A DNA stretch of 6,113 nt from JAEUOS01 sp040382235 (GTDB lineage Bacteria > Pseudomonadota > Gammaproteobacteria > Burkholderiales > JAEUOS01): assembly GCA_040382235.1 (NCBI GenBank), contig JBEIFV010000271.1, positions 1 through 6,113 on the forward strand, given 5' to 3'. The notes below the pieces were generated by a model. The model saw only the letters and a program-made list of their open reading frames with translations. It made no database searches and was not told the origin of the DNA. This document shows positions 1 to 5,521 of this stretch, one piece after another. How positions within the stretch are numbered: position 1 is the stretch's first letter; each line of letters opens with the position of its first letter. The position numbers and the translations under genes were made by a program.

Positions 1-93
1 AAGGCTGGCCAGCAGTCTGTCGAGAAGGCGTGAGCGCTCTGCAGGCGGGAGACTCAGGACCTCAATTTCCAATACTTCCACGGGAATTGACAT
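1..93 (-). CDS. Putative addiction-module (antitoxin-like) protein, N-terminal part only
   Basis: The minus strand opens with ATG at 93-91 and stays open for 31 codons to the window edge, so the gene is truncated on the left. The translation starts MSIPVEVLEIEV and continues with LSLPPAERSRLLDRLLASL. That segment matches the 'L-x-L-P-x-x-E-R-x-x-L-x-x-x-L-L-x-S-L' pattern of the short antitoxins called 'putative addiction module component' (TIGR02574 / PF09720), which usually precede a RelE/ParE-type toxin. An AGGT (102-99) five bases before the ATG is a plausible ribosome binding site. The gene lies 65 bp after the end of the amidase gene on the same strand. Family membership comes from pattern recall over only 31 residues. 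A toxin partner, if present, would lie beyond the left edge. Fair confidence that it is a gene, moderate for the family. Confidence 0.6.
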   Translation of the reverse strand, partial: MSIPVEVLEIEVLSLPPAERSRLLDRLLASL

Positions 94-158
94 AGAGCAC
101 CTGTTCGGTTTTCAGTTCGCGACTGCGAGCATGCCACAAACAAGGGGTTGACCCGCGT

Positions 159-1334
159 TCAGATCGTGCCAATCCCCTGCGCCACCCAATCCAGCAACGC
201 AAGATCCGCCCCGCGCGGCGCGATGATCGACAAGCCCACCGGCGCACCCTCAACCGCGCCCGCCGGCAAGGTCAATTGCGGCACGCCGCTTGACCCCGCC
301 CACGCAGCCAATTGCAGAGTCGGCCCGCGAAACGCATCGAGTGTCGCGCCGCTGGTGCCGCGCTTCGGCGCCGGCGCCGCCACGGTCGGCAACAGCATCA
401 AGGCATCGTCACCCAGCAATTCATGGAAACGCGCACCGACCTGGGCGCGGATTGCGCGTGCCGGCGGCACTGCCTCGGCAGCGATACTCCTGGCCCAATC
501 GAAGCGTTGACGGATCACCTCGCCCAGCACTGGTTTCTCGCGCGTGATCCACTCGCCGTGGGTTTGCCAGGCTTCGAAGCCTTGGACGGTACGTAGCGCG
601 GTGAGCCAGTTTGCGATGCCCTCGGGTGCGGCTTGCACTTGCTGCACGTTTGCGAAGAGAGCGGCGATACGTGCGATGATCGGTGCGATGGCTTCGCGCA
701 CGGCGGGCGTGGCCAGGGCCATCGCATCCTGCGCTATCAACAAGCGCCGCGGCTCCCAGGGCGCCGGGTCGGGGTCCAGCAAGGCCGCGCCGACGCGTGC
801 GAGCAATTGCGCATCGCGTGCGAACCAGCCGGTGGTGCCCAGGCTTGGCGCCAGGCCGACCACGCCGTCGGCCGGCATGCGCCCATGGGTCGGCCGCAGG
901 CCCCACAGCCCGCACAGTGCGGCCGGGATGCGCACCGAGCCGCCGGCATCGGTGCCGATGGCAAAGTCGGCCAGGCCTCCGGCGACCGCCACCGCCCCGC
1001 CGCTGGAGGAGCCGCCGGGAATGCGCTCGGGCGCGGCCGGATTGATCGGTGTGCCGTAGTGCGCGTTCTCGCCTTCAAGACTGAAAAACAGTTCATCGCA
1101 TTGGGTCTTGCCGACCAGCCGTGCGCCGGCGGCCAGGGTGCGGGTGACGCAGGAGGCGGTGGCGGTGGCTGGCGCGTGGGTGCGCAGCCAGTCGGGGTTG
1201 CCGCAACCGGTGCGGTGGCCGACCACGTGAATGTTGTCCTTGATCACGAAGGTGAGGCCGTTCAGCACCCCGTTGCCGGTGGGGGCTACTTCAAGGGTTT
1301 CGTAGTCGCACAGGCAGTGCCATGGATCATGCAT
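159..1334 (-). CDS. Amidase-signature family hydrolase, AMI1 / indole-3-acetamide hydrolase-like
   Basis: A 391-residue amidase-signature (AS) enzyme, predicted to be a cytoplasmic amide hydrolase releasing ammonia and a carboxylate. The Ser-cisSer-Lys triad is complete: Lys32 in FVIKDN, cis-Ser109 in GGSSSGG and nucleophile Ser133 in GTDAGGSVRIPA, with the normal 24-residue Ser-Ser spacing. The stretches GNPDW (45-49), VGKTQCDE (74-81) and GENAHYGTP (88-96) resemble the plant AMI1 / short bacterial amidase branch, whose best-known member hydrolyses indole-3-acetamide. Family proteins of this type run about 390-425 residues, so the gene looks full length. The start at 1334 is supported by AGGGA (1348-1344) nine bases upstream. 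There is no signal peptide. It is divergent from the GlcG-like gene across 71 bp, so the two may share control. Family is certain; the actual substrate is not, and indole-3-acetamide is only one candidate. Confidence 0.93.
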   Translation of the reverse strand: MHDPWHCLCDYETLEVAPTGNGVLNGLTFVIKDNIHVVGHRTGCGNPDWLRTHAPATATASCVTRTLAAGARLVGKTQCDELFFSLEGENAHYGTPINPAAPERIPGGSSSGGAVAVAGGLADFAIGTDAGGSVRIPAALCGLWGLRPTHGRMPADGVVGLAPSLGTTGWFARDAQLLARVGAALLDPDPAPWEPRRLLIAQDAMALATPAVREAIAPIIARIAALFANVQQVQAAPEGIANWLTALRTVQGFEAWQTHGEWITREKPVLGEVIRQRFDWARSIAAEAVPPARAIRAQVGARFHELLGDDALMLLPTVAAPAPKRGTSGATLDAFRGPTLQLAAWAGSSGVPQLTLPAGAVEGAPVGLSIIAPRGADLALLDWVAQGIGTI

Positions 1335-1405
1335 GGCGAATCATCCCTGCCACCGGTTGCGTCTGGCTTGCTAACATCGGGCTTCTCCCTTTACTGGATC
1401 TCGAC
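1335..1405. promoter_or_regulatory. Divergent intergenic region between amidase and GlcG-like gene
   Basis: These 71 bp separate two divergently transcribed genes and should carry both promoters. On the plus strand TAACAT (1372-1377) has four of six bases of a -10 box, but I see no good -35 at the right distance. No clear palindrome stands out. The promoter role is inferred from gene arrangement only. Confidence 0.35.
1344..1348 (-). promoter_or_regulatory. Ribosome binding site of the AMI1-like amidase
   Basis: On the minus strand AGGGA lies nine bases before the ATG at 1334, a normal distance. It supports that start over any internal one. Confidence 0.55.
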
Positions 1406-1846
1406 ATGGCCGATACCTATGCTTCGCTCAAACTGACCCACGCCGCCGCGCAGAAGGCGATCGCCGCCGGCATCGCCAAAGCCACTGCGATGAACCAGCC
1501 GCAATGCATCGCCGTGGTCGACGAAGGCTGCAACCTGCTGGCCTCGGTGCGCATGGATGGCGCCAAGATCGTTTCGATCGATTCTTCGCATCACAAGGCG
1601 ATCACCGCCGCATCGGCACGCATGCCGACGGGCCCGCGCGGCGAGCCCACGCTGGAATTGAAGCTGGCGATCACCACCCAGGGCCGCAACATTTCGCTCA
1701 AAGGCGGCGTGCCGATCATCATCGGCGGTGTGTGCGTGGGCGCGGTGGGTGTGGGCTCCGGCACTGGCGAGCAGGACCGTGAGGTGGCGCTGGCGGCAGT
1801 GGCTGCGATCGACGGGGCGAAAACGGACTTCGTGTTCACCGACTAA
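1406..1846 (+). CDS. GlcG/HbpS-type (DUF336) protein
   Basis: A 146-residue protein of the GlcG/HbpS family (DUF336, PF03928). Visible hallmarks are an N-terminal helix with a run of alanines (LTHAAAQKAIAAGIAKA), the strand IAVVDEGCNLLASVRMDGA (35-53), the segment SHHKAITAA (61-69), GGVPIIIGG (100-108) and the C-terminal GAVGVGSGTGEQD (112-124). Some members bind haem (Streptomyces HbpS); most, including GlcG near glycolate oxidase genes, have no firm function and are often found beside catabolic genes. I chose the start at 1406 because the family fold begins there. An in-frame ATG at 1322 would add 28 unrelated residues and overlap the divergent amidase. No signal peptide is seen, so it is probably cytoplasmic. 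The Shine-Dalgarno is poor (only GGA near 1396). It converges on the RraA-like gene. Confidence 0.88.
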   Translation: MADTYASLKLTHAAAQKAIAAGIAKATAMNQPQCIAVVDEGCNLLASVRMDGAKIVSIDSSHHKAITAASARMPTGPRGEPTLELKLAITTQGRNISLKGGVPIIIGGVCVGAVGVGSGTGEQDREVALAAVAAIDGAKTDFVFTD

Positions 1847-1906
1847 GCGACGCGGCGCGCGCCAGCGGTGCGTGCGGCCGTTGTCACAACGGTGTCGGCA
1901 ATGTTG

Positions 1907-1930
1907 GCGGCTTTGCCAAGCCGCTTTGCC
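1907..1930 (+). terminator. Possible weak terminator after the GlcG-like gene
   Basis: In the convergent gap, GCGGCT (1907-1912) and AGCCGC (1919-1924) form a six-pair stem around a six-base loop, followed by TTTGCC. The T run is short, so termination is uncertain. A second small hairpin, CCGTTG / CAACGG with a TCA loop (1878-1892), lies just before it. Both sit where a terminator for convergent genes would be expected. Confidence 0.3.
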
Positions 1931-2631
1931 TACTTGCGCCACTTGGCAAATTCCTCCTCTTGCGCGGCCAGCAGCGCATCGATGCGCTGGTTGGCGCCTG
2001 ACAAGTCGCCGATGCGCTTGCCAGAACGAATCTCCTTCAACTTGTCCGGTTCCCCGGCCTGCATCGGCAGCGATTTGCCGATGCAGTAGCCGACCTCTTC
2101 GGCATCCGGCGGCAGCACCAGCACGCCGCCGGAATCGGCCAGCACGATGTCGCCCGGCGTCACCGCCACCCCGCCGCATGAAACCGGAATGTTGATCGCC
2201 CCGCCCACGCCCATGAACTTGGCCGTGAGCACCGCTTCACCGCGGCACCACACCGGCAGATCGAGTTCACGGATTTCGGCGAAGTCGCAGGCCAGGCCGT
2301 CCAGGATCACCGCCGCGATGCCGGCCACCTTCATGGCCGCGGCCACCACCCCACCCATGCAGGCATGGCGCCGGTCGCCGAGGCGGTCGATGATCAGAAC
2401 GTCGCCGGGCCGGCAGCGGCTCACCACATAATGCAGCAGCGCCGAATCGATCGCCGGCATGCACACGGTGACCGCAGTGCCGACCACGCGGCGGCCGGGA
2501 ATCAGCGCGCGTACCTCCGGGTCGACGAAACCATAGTGGCGGAAATGGCCGATGGTGGTGGGGTCGACTTCCTTCAAGCGCGCCAGCAGCGCGGGGTCCG
2601 CTTGCGGCGGCATGGGGCGAACTTTGAGCAT
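1930..2631 (-). CDS. RraA-like protein (HMG/CHA aldolase fold family), atypical active site
   Basis: A 233-residue member of the RraA / 4-hydroxy-4-methyl-2-oxoglutarate aldolase family. Recognisable parts are VVGTAVTV (49-56), RPGDVLIID (74-82), the glycine-rich MGG turn (92-94), AAVILDGLACD (106-116) and the C-terminal strand pair GDIVLADSGGVLVLP (160-174). Family members either split 4-hydroxy-2-oxo acids or decarboxylate oxaloacetate using a divalent metal, or, like E. coli RraA, inhibit RNase E. The usual DGxxRD motif reads DGLACD here, so the substrate-binding arginine is Cys115 while the metal-side Asp116 is kept. The acidic residue expected 21 positions earlier (as in GDN or GE) is Gly94. 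A strong SD, AGGAAGGA (2644-2637), fixes the start five bases later. It follows the second amidase by 25 bp, so the two are probably co-transcribed. Family sure, function open. Confidence 0.9.
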   Translation of the reverse strand: MLKVRPMPPQADPALLARLKEVDPTTIGHFRHYGFVDPEVRALIPGRRVVGTAVTVCMPAIDSALLHYVVSRCRPGDVLIIDRLGDRRHACMGGVVAAAMKVAGIAAVILDGLACDFAEIRELDLPVWCRGEAVLTAKFMGVGGAINIPVSCGGVAVTPGDIVLADSGGVLVLPPDAEEVGYCIGKSLPMQAGEPDKLKEIRSGKRIGDLSGANQRIDALLAAQEEEFAKWRK

Positions 2632-2636
2632 CGTGG

Positions 2637-2644
2637 TCCTTCCT
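2637..2644 (-). promoter_or_regulatory. Strong ribosome binding site of the RraA-like gene
   Basis: AGGAAGGA on the minus strand, five bases before the ATG at 2631. It favours this start over the in-frame ATG at 2613 (Met7) and sits inside the 25-bp gap after the upstream amidase stop. Confidence 0.75.
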
Positions 2645-2656
2645 GGTTCGGGTTGT

Positions 2657-4006
2657 TCAGTGGGAAACGCGCAGCGCGTCCTCTATAGCCAGGCCGATCG
2701 CCAGCACGCGACGATCACAGCCACCCTGCCCCATCACCGACAAACCCACCGGACCGGAGCCGGGCTCATGGCAGGGAATAGTCAACGCGCAGCCATCGAG
2801 AAAATTCACCACGCTGGGGTTGCGCAGAATCGCATAATCGGTCTGGTTGTAGAGCAGATCGTCAGTCTCGAGCGGCGCGATCGGCGGTGCCACCATCACC
2901 ACCGTCGGCATCAGCCAGGCATCGAAGGGGGCGGCAACACGCGCGCTTTCGGCGATCATCGCCGCCCGCTCGTTTTGCACATCAATGTAATCGGCGGCAC
3001 TGACTTCGGCGCCGCGCAGCACCCGTGACGCCACGCGCGGGTCATAGCCGGCGCGACGCGCGGCGATCAGGGTGCGATGAATCGCATAGGCCTCCGGCAT
3101 CACCATGCCGCCGTTGCGATTGATGTGCGGCAGCCGGCCGAGCGCGGCAAAGCGCACCTCGCAGATCTTCGCACCGGCCCTGGACAAACTGATCAGCGCC
3201 TGCTCAAAGGCGCGCGACACGGTGGCGTCGAGACCGGCCAGCACGTAGTCCTGAATCACGCCCAGGCGCAAGCCGGCGAGCGGCAGCACCGCTGGCACCT
3301 GCGGCTCGTGGCCGGCGAGAACGCTGTCGACCAGAGCGCAGCAGGCAACACTGTGCGCGATCGGGCCGATCGAATCGAGCGTGGTCGAGAGCGGAAAGGT
3401 CCCGTCCTTCGGCACTCGCCGGGCGGTGGGCTTGAAGCCGGTCAGGCCGCACAGCGCCGCCGGAATGCGCACTGAGCCGCCGGTGTCGGACCCGATGCCG
3501 ACCGCCGCCATGCCGTCGCCCACCGATACCGCCGCGCCGGATGATGAACCTCCCGGAATGCGGCCGGTGGCGCGGTCCCAGGGGTTCGCAGGCGTGCCGT
3601 AATGCGGGTTCAGGCCGAGCCCGGAAAACGCGAACTCGACCGGGTTGGTGCGGCCGATGATGATCGCGCCGGCGCGCCGCAGCCGCGCAACCACCGCTGC
3701 ATCAGCTGTCGCCGGCTGCGCATCATCGAGCACTTTCGACCCGGCACGGGTAATGTCGCCGGCAACATCGAACAAATCCTTGATCGACACCGGTACGCCG
3801 GCCAGCGGCGAAGCGACGATACCGTGCGCGCGCAGGCGGTCGCTGGCCGCTGCCGCCGCCTGTGCCGCTTCGGCGTAGTGCCGCACGAACACCCGCGCAC
3901 CTTCGCCACCGAGGTCAGCGCCGCGTAGCAGCGCGCCTTCCACCAGTGCAGCACTGGTGGTTTTGCCGGACGTAAGATCGGCTGCAAGCGCCAGCAAGGG
4001 CTGCAT
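2657..4006 (-). CDS. Amidase-signature family hydrolase (GatA/AtzE-like architecture)
   Basis: A 449-residue AS-family amidase, a normal full length. The triad is intact: Lys76 in PVSIKDLFD, cis-Ser154 in GGSSSG and nucleophile Ser178 in GSDTGGSVRIPA, again 24 residues apart. The N-terminus (LLALAADLTSGKTTS) is the typical leading helix of this branch, and PVGLSVMG near the C-terminus is the usual closing strand. The overall layout recalls GatA and AtzE-type enzymes. GatA itself is unlikely, because no gatB or gatC adjoins. The substrate is unknown: a small amide or ureide is plausible from context. The start is the first ATG after an in-frame stop near 4066; no clear SD precedes it. The RraA-like gene follows within 25 bp, suggesting one transcript. 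The shared triad region shows it is a paralogue of the amidase at 159-1334, although the two are otherwise quite different. Confidence 0.92.
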   Translation of the reverse strand: MQPLLALAADLTSGKTTSAALVEGALLRGADLGGEGARVFVRHYAEAAQAAAAASDRLRAHGIVASPLAGVPVSIKDLFDVAGDITRAGSKVLDDAQPATADAAVVARLRRAGAIIIGRTNPVEFAFSGLGLNPHYGTPANPWDRATGRIPGGSSSGAAVSVGDGMAAVGIGSDTGGSVRIPAALCGLTGFKPTARRVPKDGTFPLSTTLDSIGPIAHSVACCALVDSVLAGHEPQVPAVLPLAGLRLGVIQDYVLAGLDATVSRAFEQALISLSRAGAKICEVRFAALGRLPHINRNGGMVMPEAYAIHRTLIAARRAGYDPRVASRVLRGAEVSAADYIDVQNERAAMIAESARVAAPFDAWLMPTVVMVAPPIAPLETDDLLYNQTDYAILRNPSVVNFLDGCALTIPCHEPGSGPVGLSVMGQGGCDRRVLAIGLAIEDALRVSH

Positions 4007-4087
4007 GAAAGCAATCGGTATTGGTTTCGGGAGCGTGCATTCTGGGAGCCGCCTCCGGCCTTGTCAATTTTCGCGACACGGGCTGCT

Positions 4088-4134
4088 TCCAATGCGGGCA
4101 CCGCCTCACGTTGGTGCGCCCGCACCGCATTGGA
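4088..4134. repeat. Perfect 10-bp inverted repeat with nested hairpin
   Basis: TCCAATGCGG (4088-4097) and CCGCATTGGA (4125-4134) are exact reverse complements around a 27-bp centre. Inside, GGTGC (4113-4117) pairs with GCACC (4122-4126), a fold that competes with the right arm. Outer GGCT (4081-4084) and AGCC (4134-4137) could lengthen the long stem after a bulge. It could be a two-site regulator target or a structured leader of the minus-strand amidase, whose ATG is about 80 bp away. Confidence 0.55.
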
Positions 4135-4261
4135 GCCAACCCTCAAGGCTCTGCAGATCCCGAGCGATAGGTCCCTGGCATCGGTGCCCGGATCTGAGGC
4201 TGCACTGAATGAGCCCGCAGGTCGAGAAAGCCACGTTTACGAAAAGTTGAATTGAAGGCGC

Positions 4262-4279
4262 CTGACGCTCGATCGCCAG
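4262..4279. repeat. Imperfect 18-bp palindrome, possible operator
   Basis: CTGACGCTCGATCGCCAG is symmetric at 14 of 18 positions (seven of nine base pairs) around a central TCGA. Length and symmetry suit a dimeric repressor site, and it lies about 150 bp upstream of the binding-protein start. Short imperfect palindromes also arise by chance in GC-rich DNA. Confidence 0.25.
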
Positions 4280-4418
4280 TATTCCAGGGGCTTGTTCAGT
4301 GTTTTCTCAATTGCAGTTGCATCGGCAGGAGCACGACAACCGGTGACCGCGCACGGAACTTGCGATGAAAGGAATTTATCCACGCAATAGCCACCCCAAC
4401 GCATTTTTGCCCCGTCCC

Positions 4419-4424
4419 AAGGAG
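4419..4424 (+). promoter_or_regulatory. Ribosome binding site of the substrate-binding protein gene
   Basis: AAGGAG seven bases before the ATG at 4432. It is near-consensus and decides the start. Confidence 0.85.
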
Positions 4425-4431
4425 AAACCTT

Positions 4432-5496
4432 ATGCAAGGTCGCAGCAAAGCCGCTTTCAGTCAAACCCGGTCGATCACGGCCAGCCGCCGCCGCCTTCTC
4501 GCCGGTGCCGGCGGTGTAGCGCTCGGTGCCGCCCTTCCTTCCATCGGCATATTGGGTGCGCGCGACGCCAGCGCCCAAGCTGCCAAGGCCATCGGTTTCC
4601 AGCTTTCATGGATCAAGAGCATCCAGTATGGCGGCTACTTCGCCGGCATCGAAAAAGGCTACTTCAAGGAGGCCGGGCTCGACCCGACCTTCAATTCCGG
4701 CGGCCCCAACATCGATTCGGTGGCGAACGTTGCCAGCGGAAAATCGGTGATCGGCGACCGGCCTATCGGCCCGCTCCTGATCGCGCGCGAAAAAGGCATT
4801 CCGATCAAGATCATCGGCACGGTGTTCCAGAGAAGCCCGTTCGCCTTCATGAGCCCGATCGGCAAACCGATCAAGTCGATCAAGGAACTGGCCGGCAAGA
4901 CCCTCGCCGTGCCCGCCTCGGGCCGCCCCTTGATTTTGAACCTGCTCAAGGAAAACGGCGTCGATGCCGCTTCGGTCAACATGGTGCCGTCGGGGCCCGA
5001 TCCTGGAGCACTGGTGACCGGGCAGATCGATGCCTACAGCGGCTACTCCACCAACCAGGGGGTGATGCTGCAAACGCGTGGCTTTCCGATCCACATTCTG
5101 GAAGTGCATGACCTCGGCTTTCCCGAGACTGCCGGCACGATCTATGTGCGAGAGGACTACCTCAAGACCAACCGCGACGACGTGGTGCGCTTCATGCGCG
5201 CGGCGATCCGCTCCTGGACCTGGGCGCTCGACCACCCGGACGAGACCGCCAAGCTGATGGTCGAGAAGTACGGCGCCCCCGGCCTGGACCTGAAGGCGCA
5301 GCTGACCGAAATCAAGGCCAGCAAGCCCTACATCACCGCCGGCCCGGTGCAAAAGCAAGGCCTGCTCACGCTCGACCTCGACCTCTACGCGAAGATCATC
5401 GAGTTGTATCGAAAGGTCGACATGGTCAAGACCCCGATGACGGTCAAGGACCTGTGCGACCCCAGCATCGCGATCGAAGCGAACCGGAAAGCATGA
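4432..5496 (+). CDS. ABC transporter substrate-binding protein, NMT1/SsuA-like, with Tat signal
   Basis: A 354-residue periplasmic binding protein of the NMT1/THI5-like (PF09084) class, which captures small molecules for an ABC importer. Residues 18-23 (SRRRLL) form a twin-arginine motif. A hydrophobic stretch (about 22-42) follows, with a likely cut after ASA or AQA (46-50), so export by Tat is predicted. The mature part opens with GFQLSWIKSIQYGGYFAG (55-72), then EKGYFKEAGLD (74-84) and GGPNID (90-95), the standard start of this family. The W-x-x-x-x-Q-x-G-G-Y pattern is seen in relatives that bind aromatic N-heterocycles such as thiamine precursors or riboflavin; extending that to this ligand is inference. 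A strong SD precedes the ATG. The amidohydrolase gene begins 25 bp downstream, probably in the same operon. No permease or ATPase gene is in the window. Confidence 0.93.
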   Translation: MQGRSKAAFSQTRSITASRRRLLAGAGGVALGAALPSIGILGARDASAQAAKAIGFQLSWIKSIQYGGYFAGIEKGYFKEAGLDPTFNSGGPNIDSVANVASGKSVIGDRPIGPLLIAREKGIPIKIIGTVFQRSPFAFMSPIGKPIKSIKELAGKTLAVPASGRPLILNLLKENGVDAASVNMVPSGPDPGALVTGQIDAYSGYSTNQGVMLQTRGFPIHILEVHDLGFPETAGTIYVREDYLKTNRDDVVRFMRAAIRSWTWALDHPDETAKLMVEKYGAPGLDLKAQLTEIKASKPYITAGPVQKQGLLTLDLDLYAKIIELYRKVDMVKTPMTVKDLCDPSIAIEANRKA

Positions 5497-5521
5497 ACCC
5501 GGCACCAGCTCTGTTGGCAGC

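Larger units (their letters stand above)
4007..4431. other. Gene-free divergent region with inverted repeats
   Basis: These 425 bp lie between the divergent amidase and binding-protein genes. Open frames here (for example 4061-4255 on plus) show no recognisable protein and no SD, so I call no gene. The region holds the inverted repeats at 4088-4134 and 4262-4279 and should carry promoters for both directions. I could not assign a convincing -35/-10 pair: TTGAAT/TTGAAG at 4247-4257 lacks a good partner, and TTGCGA (4360-4365) pairs only with a weak CGCAAT. No known riboswitch core was recognised. Confidence 0.6.

Noticed and set aside
87..115. TTGACA (87-92) as a plus-strand -35 box
   Set aside because: At 17 bp spacing the -10 reads TTTCAG, a poor match, and no plus-strand gene follows. 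The bases also lie in the antitoxin-like reading frame and its upstream region.
2..151. Plus-strand frames entering from the left edge as tails of an upstream gene
   Set aside because: Short translations with no recognisable pattern (the first-frame tail stops at 31-33). The minus-strand antitoxin-like frame explains 1-93 better.
1322..1405. Upstream ATG start for the GlcG-like gene
   Set aside because: It adds 28 residues unrelated to the family, overlaps the divergent amidase start and has no SD.
633..1436. Plus-strand open frame (267 codons) opposite the AMI1-like amidase
   Set aside because: Antisense shadow of a well-supported amidase; low-complexity composition and no recognisable motif.
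1391..2179. Minus-strand open frame (262 codons) across the GlcG-like gene and part of the RraA-like gene
   Set aside because: It overlaps two recognised genes in wrong frames and is Arg/His/Gly-rich without any domain.
4061..4255. Small plus-strand open frame in the divergent gap
   Set aside because: No SD, no family resemblance, and it spans the inverted repeats, so a regulatory role for this DNA is more likely.
4140..4431. Riboswitch (TPP or guanidine type) ahead of the binding-protein gene
   Set aside because: I looked for the conserved TPP (CTGAGA / ACCTGAT-like) and guanidine-class cores and did not find them; only scattered short stems are present.
4237..4578. Minus-strand open frame of 113 codons overlapping the start of the binding-protein gene
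   Set aside because: Half of it is antisense to the binding protein, its start lies within that coding region, and the remainder matches nothing I recognise.
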